Source: Hahella sp. (lineage in GTDB: Bacteria > Pseudomonadota > Gammaproteobacteria > Pseudomonadales > Oleiphilaceae). From it: 35,276 nucleotides of DNA. Shown here piece after piece: positions 17,358-24,977 of the stretch. The translations under genes were made by a program, and so were the position numbers. How positions within the stretch are numbered: the first letter of the stretch is position 1; each line of letters starts with the position of its first letter. The notes beneath the pieces were generated by a model. That model was not told where the DNA came from and searched no databases. It saw only the letters and a list, made by a program, of their open reading frames with translations. Location: the NCBI GenBank assembly GCA_028280065.1, contig JANQMN010000029.1:1-35276 (forward strand), written 5' to 3'.

Positions 17358-18755
17358 TCAATCCTCATAAGAATCTTTACAAGCAGCTCTTTCACGCACC
17401 TGATCAAGCGACCAGTCAATCAACAGCTCGCCGTTTCGGAACACCGTTTGCAGTTCGTTTTTTCGATCGCCCAAATCGGATTCTCTGATAGTACGCAACC
17501 CGGTTTCGGAATCGCGAATGACTGCAAGACGTCCGCGCTTGGATAACTTACCGCGGTCGGTGACAGGGTCCTTATAAACATCGCGCCACAAGCCCCCTAC
17601 TTTTACCGCTGATGCTTTCATGGCAAAGCGTTGGGTATCACGATTGACTTTCTGCAATAGCTCAGCCCCCATGCCGAAGGCAATATTTTCTGCGCTTTGG
17701 CGGCGTTCCTGCATGGCTGCCAATATCGCCTCAATACTTTGCAGCGAAATACCATCGCCTTGTATTACCCGAATATAATCCGGCAATACACGGTACCCTT
17801 TGGTATTGACCCGGCTACCGAAGCAGTTCATCAGCCGCTCAATGGTTTCCGTTACGATGTGCACCGGATCGCCGCTATCCGGACGAATGACCAAGGTACC
17901 GCCAGTATTCTCAACCTGCGCCTTTAACTGATCGCCCCAGATGTTATCCAGTGCATTCCAGAGATCGTAGGAATCGCTGACAACGGCCAGGACCTTGCCA
18001 TCACCGGCAAACTGCTCCAGCATGTTTCGATAGGCATCCACTTCCCCGGCTTTACCCCAGGCGGTAATGGTACTGTGCTCTGCAGCGGGAATCGAAAATC
18101 CTGCCATTGCTGCTTGATAGTATCGCCTTCCCGCGACTAATGCGCTGACCGTATCGGTCCCCTGAAAATTCACAAGATGTGCCAAACCACCCAGCGCCGC
18201 CGTCTCTTCCGAACTGGTGCCTCGTGCGCCGAAGTCATGCAGTTTGAATGGTAAAGAATCCGTGACATCTGAAGTGCGCGCCAGATAATCGGCGATGATC
18301 CGGCGGCAATGCCAGGATACTGTAGCCACCGTTGTCGGATACCAGATGGCTCTTAACAGCGCCGTTTCGATATAACTGCTTAACCAGGCGCAGTTGCGGT
18401 CGGTATTAACCACCTGCAGCATGACGTTCTTCACCGGGACCAATTCACCTTCAGGCAGGGCTTGAATTTCAATGGGCAAGAACCCCCGATGCTTATCGAG
18501 AATATACTGCCATCCTGCCTTGTTAAAAGGTACGCTGTGCAAGTCGAAAAGCTCCTGAGCTTCATCGATATCCGCTTGCTGTATAGGTTGGGATAAATAA
18601 CGCTTCAGAAACGCCTGTAAGCCGAAGAATACTGTCCGGGGAAACGCACCGCCCCTGGACTCGATATAGCTTGACAAGTGGGTGGTACCGGGAGGGTACT
18701 GCAAAAAGTGCGACGTTTTATAGGAATCGACGTTTAAAATCAGATTGTTACGCAT
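17358..18755 (-). CDS. nadV: Nicotinamide phosphoribosyltransferase
   Basis: Converts nicotinamide plus PRPP to NMN, the first step of the short NAD salvage route. Very close to NAMPT-type enzymes over 465 residues: N-terminal LNVDSYKTSHFLQYPPGT, HDFGARGTSS, HLVNFQGTDTVSAL (the aspartate in GTDT marks nicotinamide rather than nicotinate specificity in NAMPT), IPAAEHSTITAWG with the catalytic histidine, RPDSGDP and IQGDGI. The ATG at 18755 has AGGAGG nine bases upstream. It is downstream of the NMNAT-Nudix gene with a 101-base spacer carrying two perfect hairpins. The product NMN is the substrate of that neighbour. Confidence 0.96.
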   Translation of the reverse strand: MRNNLILNVDSYKTSHFLQYPPGTTHLSSYIESRGGAFPRTVFFGLQAFLKRYLSQPIQQADIDEAQELFDLHSVPFNKAGWQYILDKHRGFLPIEIQALPEGELVPVKNVMLQVVNTDRNCAWLSSYIETALLRAIWYPTTVATVSWHCRRIIADYLARTSDVTDSLPFKLHDFGARGTSSEETAALGGLAHLVNFQGTDTVSALVAGRRYYQAAMAGFSIPAAEHSTITAWGKAGEVDAYRNMLEQFAGDGKVLAVVSDSYDLWNALDNIWGDQLKAQVENTGGTLVIRPDSGDPVHIVTETIERLMNCFGSRVNTKGYRVLPDYIRVIQGDGISLQSIEAILAAMQERRQSAENIAFGMGAELLQKVNRDTQRFAMKASAVKVGGLWRDVYKDPVTDRGKLSKRGRLAVIRDSETGLRTIRESDLGDRKNELQTVFRNGELLIDWSLDQVRERAACKDSYED

Positions 18756-18780
18756 GACGGAAATCCTCCTGTCAATTGCT

Positions 18781-18803
18781 CGGCAATGGTCTGTCCATTG
18801 CCG
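18781..18803 (-). promoter_or_regulatory. nadV leader hairpin with ACAGA loop
   Basis: A 9-bp perfect stem (arms CGGCAATGG and CCATTGCCG on the minus strand) with loop ACAGA ends 25 bases before the nadV ATG. A hairpin with loop ATAGA, also closed by GG/CC, occurs 29 bases before the nadM ATG. There is no T-run, so it is not a terminator. Confidence 0.55.
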
Positions 18804-18812
18804 TTTGTATCC

Positions 18813-18832
18813 AGCAAAGGTAAGCCTTTGCT
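18813..18832. other. Second perfect hairpin in the nadM-nadV spacer
   Basis: AGCAAAGG and CCTTTGCT form an 8-bp stem with a 4-base loop. On the + strand ATTTTT follows, giving a terminator shape, but no + strand gene reads into it. On the minus strand it lies 24 bases after the nadM stop and could stabilise or end part of the nadM message. Confidence 0.5.
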
Positions 18833-18856
18833 ATTTTTAAGTCAGTCAATGACAGG

Positions 18857-19960
18857 CTACATACCGGTCATTTGCTGAATGATGAAATAATGATCTTCAA
18901 ATAATTTGCTTGGGTTCAGCTCGGCCATCGGCAACCAGAATGCACTTCGCGCATCATCACCGCCCTTGACTTTCGGCAGGCTGCTATTGGGCTCCAACTC
19001 AATATAGAACGCATGGGTTATGGTTCTACCGCGGGCTGAACGGTATGGATCATCAAACACTTCTTTGCGTTTAATGGATCCTTTTAACACCGGCGTCGGC
19101 ACCTTCAGACGGGTCTCCTCGCGAAGCTCCCGCAAACAAGCATCCTGCAGAGTCTCTTCCGGATCGACAAACCCTCCCGGTACTGCCCATAAGCCTTTAC
19201 CCGGCCGTGCTTTGCGCTCGACGAGTAGAATATGGCCGCTCTGCACGACCAATGCATCCACGGTGACAAATACCGGCGAATAGGGCGCATCGGACCAAGC
19301 ACTCTTGTAACGATTGACAAATTGCTGTTCTGCCTGCAAAAAAGCAAAGTGGGACGTGTCCAGAAAGGCTTTAAGTTGGTCAACAACCGGAGCGGGCACA
19401 ACGAACTCTCCTTGCCACTTGTCCAGCAAGCTTTCTGCCGCTGGTTTGTCTTCGGCTTGCGAAAAAAGTTCCTGCCGCAATGGCGTTGAGCTGATGCCTT
19501 CGACATTATCCACCTTGACACTTTGCCATTGGGGAAAGAGGTTAAGATAAAAAGAAGATTGATCCTTACTATGGCCGATCAGTCCGACTTTGGGTGCCCG
19601 ATGAGGCGTTCCAAAATGTGCGACGATCATGCCCTGCACCAGTGACTGCACATTCCGAACCCACAACTCGTCGTTATAAAGGGAGTCCATCAAGGGGACA
19701 ACTTTCACCCGACGGTTATCCGCGTCAGTTAAGCAGTTGCGAATCATGGCCTCCCGTTCATCGACAGTCCAGGGATTGCGGGTTGAACGCGATTGATGTG
19801 CGGAACCACACAGAATAATCAGTTGCTCCGCCTGTTCAAGCCCCTGCCTGATGACAGTAAGATGACCTTTATGCAGCGGCTGAAAGCGGCCGATAAATAC
19901 GAGAAAGTCAAAGCCGGATGCTCTCGGTTTCCTGCCTTCGGCAGTTTGTTGTGTAATCAT
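18857..19960 (-). CDS. nadM: Bifunctional NMN adenylyltransferase / Nudix hydrolase
   Basis: Fusion of a NadM-type nucleotidyltransferase (makes NAD from NMN and ATP) and a C-terminal Nudix domain, about 367 residues. The N-domain shows FIGRFQPLHKGHL (HxGH site), the WTVDEREAMI region and GISSTPLRQ (the SSTxxR ATP-binding motif). The Nudix box is GGFVDPEETLQDACLREL followed by REET; the usual glycine near its end is arginine. Such fusions are known from Synechocystis and Francisella. The ATG at 19960 is chosen; upstream in-frame codons to 20053 begin with TTG and include the leader hairpins. The AAGGGG ribosome site lies in the loop of a small hairpin. It is first in an operon with nadV. Confidence 0.94.
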   Translation of the reverse strand: MITQQTAEGRKPRASGFDFLVFIGRFQPLHKGHLTVIRQGLEQAEQLIILCGSAHQSRSTRNPWTVDEREAMIRNCLTDADNRRVKVVPLMDSLYNDELWVRNVQSLVQGMIVAHFGTPHRAPKVGLIGHSKDQSSFYLNLFPQWQSVKVDNVEGISSTPLRQELFSQAEDKPAAESLLDKWQGEFVVPAPVVDQLKAFLDTSHFAFLQAEQQFVNRYKSAWSDAPYSPVFVTVDALVVQSGHILLVERKARPGKGLWAVPGGFVDPEETLQDACLRELREETRLKVPTPVLKGSIKRKEVFDDPYRSARGRTITHAFYIELEPNSSLPKVKGGDDARSAFWLPMAELNPSKLFEDHYFIIQQMTGM

Positions 19961-19961
19961 G

Positions 19962-20008
19962 TCAGCAAACCCCTTGCTGAAATTGAAGACTCCCGGTCTA
20001 TCCGGGAG
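19962..20008 (-). promoter_or_regulatory. nadM leader: two hairpins, one around the ribosome site
   Basis: On the minus strand CTCCCGG-ATAGA-CCGGGAG (20008-19990) is followed by TCAGCAA-GGGGT-TTGCTGA (19980-19962), one base before the ATG. The second stem places the AAGGGG ribosome-binding sequence in its loop and stem edge, so translation may depend on its folding. Both stems are perfect, 7 bp each. Confidence 0.6.
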
Positions 20009-20061
20009 ATACCTAAAAGTCGCTTGAAGCCTACCTAGTTTATCGGCGCTCAACGACCTGC

Positions 20062-20096
20062 TGACAATATATTGTCATAAAGACACTATATCGTCA
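20062..20096. promoter_or_regulatory. Tandem palindromic operator upstream of nadM-nadV
   Basis: The perfect 16-bp palindrome TGACAATATATTGTCA (20062-20077) is followed after four bases by a weaker copy GACACTATATCGTCA (20082-20096), centres 19 bases apart. On the minus strand a TTGACG -35 candidate (20097-20092) overlaps the weaker copy. The regulator is not in the window. NrtR-type NAD regulators bind palindromes at such genes, but I cannot assign this one. Confidence 0.65.
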
Positions 20097-20374
20097 ACAC
20101 TTTTCCTGATCGAGCATTATCACTGAAAACCGGTCCGGGATTCGGGTGCCCATCTATCAACCATTAACCTCCGACAAAATCTTAGGCGAGAAGTCCGGGC
20201 GCTGTTGGCTAGGCGCTTTTCCTGCTTGACTCAAATCACTTATCTGACTGAATACAATTTATATATCTTGCTAGATAGATACATAAGAATTATCTTCTCC
20301 AACAATTGAAGTCACACGACCCGCTGGTTCACGTGTAGCCAGCGTCACTAACCCGGTTAAGCGAGGAAGTCAAA

Positions 20375-20938
20375 ATGAACAGATTTCTTGTGCTATGTGC
20401 GGTATTGCTAACCTTTTCCTTCCCGACAGTGGCCAAAACGGTGGCCGGCATTCCTCTCCCCGATACGATCACGACGAACGATAAGACTTTGCTACTCAAT
20501 GGAGCGGGAGTACGTTCCAAGTTCTTCATCGACCTCTATGTCGGCTCACTTTTCACTTCAGTGAAAACAAATAATGCGCTTGATGTTGTGGAGGGTGCAA
20601 TACCCGCTGCGATCCGGTTGAATATCACCTCCGACATGATCACTTCCGAAAAATTAGCGGATGCCTTAAATGACGGTTTCGACGCGGCTACCAACGGAGA
20701 TATCGGCGCTATCGAGCGCAGCATAGAGGCATTTACCTCCGCTACCTTCAAGGAAGCGGTAAGTGAAGGCGACCAATTTACCTTGGTAAGCATTCCCGGC
20801 GAAGGCATCTATAGTTACAAAAACCGCGAACAACTCGCGTTGATTGAGGATGAAGCTTTTCGTCAGGCCTTAATGGCCGTCTGGTTGGGCGATAAACCAA
20901 CCGACAAAGACCTTAAAAAGGAGATGCTTCCTAACTAA
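20375..20938 (+). CDS. Secreted chalcone-isomerase-like protein
   Basis: A 187-residue protein with a signal peptide (NRFLVLCAVLLTFSFPTVAK, cleavage near residue 20). The mature part resembles the bacterial chalcone isomerase-like family (Chalcone_3): VAGIPLPDTI, LLLNGAGVRSKFFIDLYVGSL, and FNDGFDAATNGD-like central helices (here ALNDGFDAATNGD), ending in a small helix-rich tail. These periplasmic proteins usually lack the plant enzyme's activity; some may bind fatty acids. Their role is unknown. It is a single gene, convergent with the F-domain gene seven bases away. The 19961-20374 gap upstream contains the nadM regulatory region and presumably this gene's own promoter. Confidence 0.85.
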   Translation: MNRFLVLCAVLLTFSFPTVAKTVAGIPLPDTITTNDKTLLLNGAGVRSKFFIDLYVGSLFTSVKTNNALDVVEGAIPAAIRLNITSDMITSEKLADALNDGFDAATNGDIGAIERSIEAFTSATFKEAVSEGDQFTLVSIPGEGIYSYKNREQLALIEDEAFRQALMAVWLGDKPTDKDLKKEMLPN

Positions 20939-20940
20939 AG

Positions 20941-20977
20941 CCTGGCTAATAAAACACCATAGCCAGAATTAGCCAGG
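20941..20977. terminator. Hairpin at the junction of convergent genes
   Basis: CCTGGCTAAT (20941-20950) pairs perfectly with ATTAGCCAGG (20968-20977), a 10-bp stem with a 17-base loop, starting just after the chalcone-isomerase-like stop and covering the 3' end of the opposite gene. There is no T-run, so it is only a possible bidirectional transcription end. Confidence 0.35.
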
Positions 20978-21938
20978 TAACCGCAAAAATCAGCATAAGA
21001 CCGAGAGGAAGGATTTTGGCGGCAAATTCAAGTTGCTGGGAAAAGGACTGCCGAACCACGTCGGTAATTCCCGGCTCCCATAGATTGCCCGGTTTCTTGC
21101 CGCCAGCGTCGGTGCTCACGACAATTCTCGTTTCACTCAAAATACCGCTGCCGATAAATGCTTTGGAAATTGGCGCGCCTGCCGCCACATCTTCGGCAAC
21201 GCCTAAATAACGCTGACGCAGCCAATCGATGGGCTCCGATTTAGCGGAAACTTTTAACGAACGTGACAGATCCATACCGCTTTGCACGCAAAGCCCGAGA
21301 TTGAGCAGATATTGGTACACACTACGCGCGACCACGAGAGATCGCATTCGAGGCAAATAAACCGCGAACTGCCAAACCACCGAATTTGGAACGATCCATT
21401 GCTGCAATATGCCGGGGAGGACGAACCAACCAAATGCCAAAGTGAGCACAGTGGCAGCAAAACCAACTGAAACAGAGGATTTGTCCGCGACCAGATTGGC
21501 TCCCAAGTATGCACCGGTAAGACCGAGCAAACACCAGAAGCCGACGAACCAGAGCAAAAAATACTTGGATATGCCGGCGATCAACGCATAGTAGTCGCAA
21601 AGCCGCGCAAACACTTCACCGATTTTTAAGGTGGCGAGCCCCAACTGAATAAAGCGTACTTCCCAAGGCAGAAAGACAGCTGCCTCTTTAATATGGATCA
21701 GCAACGGAACTTGTGATTGTTCGCGAATGGCGGTCGCCAGTTGCAGCAAGGGTTTGGAATAGCAGCCGGGTGATATATCCGCCGCGCTTTCAAATAATTC
21801 AGGAAATTTTTCTCCATTTGCCAAGGCCTGACTCAAATTGGCAAAAAGAACAGCGCGATTGCTGGGAAGGTATTTTGTATAGGACATGCAAATCAAGGCA
21901 GAGAAACGTGCGAATGGACTAATGGCAAGTCTGTACAC
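20946..21938 (-). CDS. Orphan type II secretion F-domain (GspF/PilC-like) membrane protein
   Basis: About 330 residues, apparently with two F-type units: a degenerate N-terminal one (LFANLSQALANGEKFPELFESAADI) and a clearer C-terminal one (YLLNLGLCVQSGMDLSRSLK, then GAPISKAFIGSGILSETRIVV). Transmembrane helices lie near residues 125-145, 155-175 and at the C-terminus (ILPLGLMLIFAVTWLILAMVFY), matching GspF/PilC topology. No secretion ATPase, pseudopilin or secretin gene is nearby, so a normal role in pilus or secretion assembly cannot be inferred. The GTG at 21938 and the ATG at 21887 (MSYTKYLPSNRA) are both possible starts; neither has a good ribosome site. Confidence 0.72.
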   Translation of the reverse strand: MYRLAISPFARFSALICMSYTKYLPSNRAVLFANLSQALANGEKFPELFESAADISPGCYSKPLLQLATAIREQSQVPLLIHIKEAAVFLPWEVRFIQLGLATLKIGEVFARLCDYYALIAGISKYFLLWFVGFWCLLGLTGAYLGANLVADKSSVSVGFAATVLTLAFGWFVLPGILQQWIVPNSVVWQFAVYLPRMRSLVVARSVYQYLLNLGLCVQSGMDLSRSLKVSAKSEPIDWLRQRYLGVAEDVAAGAPISKAFIGSGILSETRIVVSTDAGGKKPGNLWEPGITDVVRQSFSQQLEFAAKILPLGLMLIFAVTWLILAMVFY

Positions 21939-22072
21939 ACATGATACGATTTCTTTGTTAAACGGATTTCGGCACGCGCAAAACCGCCGCTCCTAAACCG
22001 AACTCCACCTTGAGACTAGTGACAGGAAGTCCTCCCGTCAATAATGCACGAAACCTAATTGCGTCTTACCGG

Positions 22073-22417
22073 CTAATCAGCGTCCAGCTCAACGCCGCTA
22101 TCGCTGCTATCAGCCATGGCGATCGCCATTCCTGTGGTATACGCCACGCGGCGGGTGCCGATGTGCTTTTGGTATTTTGCCCAGACTTTTTCAAATTCGG
22201 TCTCCGGCGGGCATTCCCCCTTCGCCATCTTCACAAACCGTTGCTCCACCTCTGAGGAAGGTTCACGCAGGCCATCGGTGAGTTCTTTCATCGCGTGGCC
22301 ATGACGCTCAAGAATTTCCGCCTCTTTGCGGGAGAAAATACCGGCACGGTTGATGCCTCTGGGAAAATTTTTGTTGTCGAAAAACAACTTACTGCTGGCA
22401 AAGTTACTTTGGCTCAT
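22073..22417 (-). CDS. maoP: MaoP/YifE family (DUF413) protein
   Basis: 114 residues, matching the length of E. coli MaoP (YifE, about 112). Conserved blocks are FFDNKNFPRGINRAGIFSRK, KEAEILERHGHAMKELTDG, LREPSSEVEQRFV and FEKVWAKYQKHIGT. In E. coli MaoP works with the maoS site in organising the Ori macrodomain, and the family is largely gammaproteobacterial, which supports the taxonomic reading of this window. The acidic tail (DSSDSGVELDAD) is also family-like. The ATG has GGAGG eight bases upstream. It stands alone between the F-domain gene and the Rrf2 regulator. Confidence 0.92.
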   Translation of the reverse strand: MSQSNFASSKLFFDNKNFPRGINRAGIFSRKEAEILERHGHAMKELTDGLREPSSEVEQRFVKMAKGECPPETEFEKVWAKYQKHIGTRRVAYTTGMAIAMADSSDSGVELDAD

Positions 22418-22573
22418 TTTGAAGCCTCCTTCTCACTACAAGAAGAAACCACTACTACCCCTGCTTCAACAAAACAGGGACTTTATAAAACCAAGAACCC
22501 GAGTCCGCAACGGAGGCGAGACCTCGACAATGGACACAAACCCCATATCAGTGAGCATAGCCCATTGCGCGCG

Positions 22574-22602
22574 ATTATGTGCAAGAATTAACCACAAGGC
22601 AA
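22574..22602 (-). promoter_or_regulatory. Predicted maoP promoter
   Basis: On the minus strand TTGCCT (22602-22597), a 17-base spacer and CATAAT (22579-22574) match sigma70 boxes 4/6 and 5/6. The leader would be about 150 bases. The rest of the 317-base gap 22418-22734 contains no gene that I can support. Confidence 0.5.
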
Positions 22603-22734
22603 ACGTTTTTTTACACACATTTTGTAAAACGCGAACTCACGCTAACAGAGAAAAATGACAGATTTATTATAGAGTTAGGCTCGGATCGAACGATCAGGCG
22701 CAATATTCGGCCCAATTGCCTGGAAAGGAGCGGG

Positions 22735-23199
22735 TTAACCCACTAATTGGACGACATCTGAGTCAAAACGAACCTTTTGGATGACGTCTTTTTTAGTCAA
22801 TTTGCGCGCCATATCACGCAGGGTCAGGCGCTCAAATATCTCATTGACTGTCTGGTTGATGACAGACCAGTTGGTTTGCACCGTGCAGGACTGCATCACA
22901 TCGCAAAAACGCTCGTCCGCGCAGCAATCCGTCAGCGCCACACCGCCTTCAACGGCGCGCAGGACAGTCGCCAAACTGATATGGTGCGCGGGCGCAGCCA
23001 AACTATAACCGCCTTTTACGCCGCGTTCAGATTTCACGACACCGCCATCGACCAGCAGTTTCATCACTTTGCGCACGGTCGGCACGGCAAGTTTGGTTTG
23101 ATCTGCCACCTGCTCGAGTTTGAGCAACTCTTTTCCTGGTTCTTCCAGGGAAGAAGCGATCAGCAGCCCATAATCGGCTAATTTAGCGAGTCTTATCAT
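22735..23199 (-). CDS. Rrf2/IscR-like regulator of the SUF system
   Basis: An Rrf2-family winged-helix regulator of about 154 residues. The N-terminus MIRLAKLADYGLLIASSL and the recognition region LAVPTVRKVMKLLVDGGVVK are typical of SUF-associated Rrf2 proteins (the Xanthomonas-type SufR). Cysteines at 93, 99 and 105 have the same spacing as the Fe-S ligands of E. coli IscR (92, 98, 104), with an extra Cys92, so it probably carries an Fe-S cluster and senses cluster status. The ATG at 23199 fits the family start. It is monocistronic, with a palindromic operator 63 bases upstream that also occurs before sufB, supporting autoregulation and suf control. Confidence 0.92.
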   Translation of the reverse strand: MIRLAKLADYGLLIASSLEEPGKELLKLEQVADQTKLAVPTVRKVMKLLVDGGVVKSERGVKGGYSLAAPAHHISLATVLRAVEGGVALTDCCADERFCDVMQSCTVQTNWSVINQTVNEIFERLTLRDMARKLTKKDVIQKVRFDSDVVQLVG

Positions 23200-23261
23200 G
23201 CGGATATCCGGAAGTAGCGGCACCTAAAGATTCAGCGCAGTGTAACCGGTTTTTTAATTGA

Positions 23262-23276
23262 ATACCAATTTGGTAT
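23262..23276. promoter_or_regulatory. Rrf2-type operator upstream of the regulator gene
   Basis: ATACCAATTTGGTAT is a 15-base palindrome, perfect apart from the centre base. On the minus strand its TTGGTA half could double as a -35 box with TACACT 18 bases on. The similarity to the copy before sufB continues to the right (TTGGTATCGATTGAA here against TTGGTATTGATTTAA there). Confidence 0.72.
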
Positions 23277-23313
23277 CGATTGAAGTCATGTGGCCTGTTC
23301 GCATGGCAGAATG

Positions 23314-24174
23314 TTATTGGGTGGCGACAGGATGGCCGCTACCGCGAATCCATTCACTCCAGGAACCCGGATAGAGGCGTGAACCGGCTAGGCCGGCCAG
23401 ATCCATGGCAAAAATATTGTGGCAGGCGGTTACGCCGGACCCGCAATAGTGGACAACCCGCTCGGGAGCCGGCGCTTCACCAAGCAATTCCAAAAACTGC
23501 CGCTTCAAGTCCTCCGGGGGTAGAAAGCGGCCTTCAGCATCAAGGTTTTCCGAACAGGGCCGGTTGGCGGCTCCCGGTATATGACCGGCCACCGGGTCCA
23601 CGGTTTCATCCAATCCCTTAAATCTGTTTTCTGCTCTCGCATCCAACAGTACCGCTTGTTCAAGTCCTGAGACGATTTCTTCCACTTCCTGCGGATAGGC
23701 AATCTTACAGGCCTTAAGATGGTATCGGTGAGTGCTCGGTTGCACCTGAACCTCGGCATTATCCACCGGCAACTTGGCCGCCACCCAGGCCGGGAAACCG
23801 CCATCCAAAATGACAATATTTTCATGCCCCGCCCAATATCGCAGCATCCACCAAAATCGCGTTGCCAGCATTCCTCCCTTATCGTCGTAGACGATGATGT
23901 TTTTCTCGGGAGTGAGCCCCCAGGACTGCAGTTTTTCGGTAAATCCACGCGTTGAAGGTAGCGGGTGCCGTCCGGTGACGGCGGTAATTTTGCCGGTGAG
24001 CTCACATTCCAGATCGGCATATAACGCGCCGGGAATGTGGCCTTGGTTGTACAGGGACAGACCATATCCAGGATCGAAATTGGGACCCGGAAGGGCAAAT
24101 CGAACATCGAAAAACTGGGTTTTCGAATCTTCCAGTTGCTGAAACGCTTGTTCTGCTGAAACCAACATGGCCAC
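23314..24174 (-). CDS. sseA: 3-mercaptopyruvate sulfurtransferase (rhodanese family)
   Basis: Two-domain rhodanese of 286 residues that would transfer sulfur from 3-mercaptopyruvate to a thiol acceptor. The N-terminal inactive domain begins VSAEQAFQQLEDSKTQFFDV; the C-terminal domain carries the catalytic loop HYCGSGVTACHN. CGSGVTA is the form typical of mercaptopyruvate sulfurtransferases, whereas thiosulfate sulfurtransferases have CRxGxxR. GGAGG stands seven bases before the GTG at 24174, which is preferred over the ATG six bases further. The gene lies between the Rrf2 regulator and the PH-domain pair. A sulfur-supply link to suf is suggestive, but it lacks the shared operator directly upstream. 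Confidence 0.92.
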   Translation of the reverse strand: MAMLVSAEQAFQQLEDSKTQFFDVRFALPGPNFDPGYGLSLYNQGHIPGALYADLECELTGKITAVTGRHPLPSTRGFTEKLQSWGLTPEKNIIVYDDKGGMLATRFWWMLRYWAGHENIVILDGGFPAWVAAKLPVDNAEVQVQPSTHRYHLKACKIAYPQEVEEIVSGLEQAVLLDARAENRFKGLDETVDPVAGHIPGAANRPCSENLDAEGRFLPPEDLKRQFLELLGEAPAPERVVHYCGSGVTACHNIFAMDLAGLAGSRLYPGSWSEWIRGSGHPVATQ

Positions 24175-24384
24175 GTTATCTCCTCCGTAAGCTTGATGTT
24201 AGGCTGGATATGGATTTCGTTCCGAAGGTGGATTCGACGACAACTTTGCAAATCGACTTGGTAAGTAAAATCCACCAGAGCCTTTCACGCAAGCGTTTCT
24301 TTTACCATTTTCAGTTTACAGAAACATGCCTCCCGAACCTTCCACCCGTTATCCTGTGGCCCACCGGATTTTTGGGTAGTGTAC

Positions 24385-24407
24385 AAAACAAAAATACCTC
24401 CTATACT
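24385..24407 (+). promoter_or_regulatory. Possible promoter of the PH-domain gene pair
   Basis: TATACT at 24402-24407 is a good -10 box, with only a poor -35 (GTGTAC) 17 bases before it. It lies 55 bases upstream of the ydbS-like ATG in the 287-base divergent gap (24175-24461). Confidence 0.35.
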
Positions 24408-24461
24408 GCCGGTCTGCCAATGCAGATACAGGATTCTCTTCTCCACAGCAAAGGACTCCGC

Positions 24462-24977
24462 ATGAGTTTCACCAATGAGCCCGTACGTGAATTGCCCGCA
24501 GCAATTGAACCGGACAAAAGGCCTTTGGCAAAAAATTACGCCTGGCTAGTCGTGGCACTTTGGGCAGTCGGGGCGGCAGCTTTACTGGTTGCTCCCAAAA
24601 TACTTGCGCTAATGTCAAAAGACAGCGAGTTCGCTTATACCCTGCCGCTCCTTCTGGCCATTGCGCTCGGTTGCGTTTGCATCGGCCTGTACCTGTGGTT
24701 TCATGCACGACACAAATTCTTTGCCGTCCGCGAACATGATGTGACCTTCTTTTCCGGCATCGTCTTTAAACGCGTGCTGATTCAACCCTATTCGAGACTT
24801 CAACATGTGGAAATAAACCGGGGACCGCTGGAGCGCCTGTTCGGTTTGGCAACGCTCAAACTTTACAGTGCCGGCAGTAACATCCATACCTTGGCGATAC
24901 CCGGATTACCCAACGATTTGGCGGCGCAGTTAAAGGAGTATATTTTAGGCAGTAAGGGCTTAAGTCATGGCCAGTGA
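24462..24977 (+). CDS. YdbS-like bacterial PH-domain membrane protein
   Basis: About 171 residues. Two transmembrane helices (AWLVVALWAVGAAALLVAP and LPLLLAIALGCVCIGLYLW) precede a bacterial PH domain of the bPH2 type: VREHDVTFFSGIVFKRVLIQPYSRLQHVEI, then RGPLERLFGLATLKLYSAGS. This is the arrangement of YdbS. The chosen ATG (24462) has AAGGA seven bases upstream; an upstream in-frame ATG at 24210 would add 84 residues of non-family sequence. The stop overlaps the next gene by 11 bases, so the two are translationally coupled. The molecular role of these pairs is not settled; in Bacillus they are linked to resistance against membrane-active compounds. Confidence 0.85.
   Translation: MSFTNEPVRELPAAIEPDKRPLAKNYAWLVVALWAVGAAALLVAPKILALMSKDSEFAYTLPLLLAIALGCVCIGLYLWFHARHKFFAVREHDVTFFSGIVFKRVLIQPYSRLQHVEINRGPLERLFGLATLKLYSAGSNIHTLAIPGLPNDLAAQLKEYILGSKGLSHGQ

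Noticed and set aside
22295-22658. Two overlapping + strand frames upstream of maoP
   Set aside because: They start inside maoP antisense and run into its promoter region, with no protein family resemblance.
23505-24275. 256-residue minus-strand frame overlapping the sulfurtransferase
   Set aside because: It is a +1 shadow of the sulfurtransferase gene; the sulfurtransferase frame has the active-site motif and a good ribosome site.
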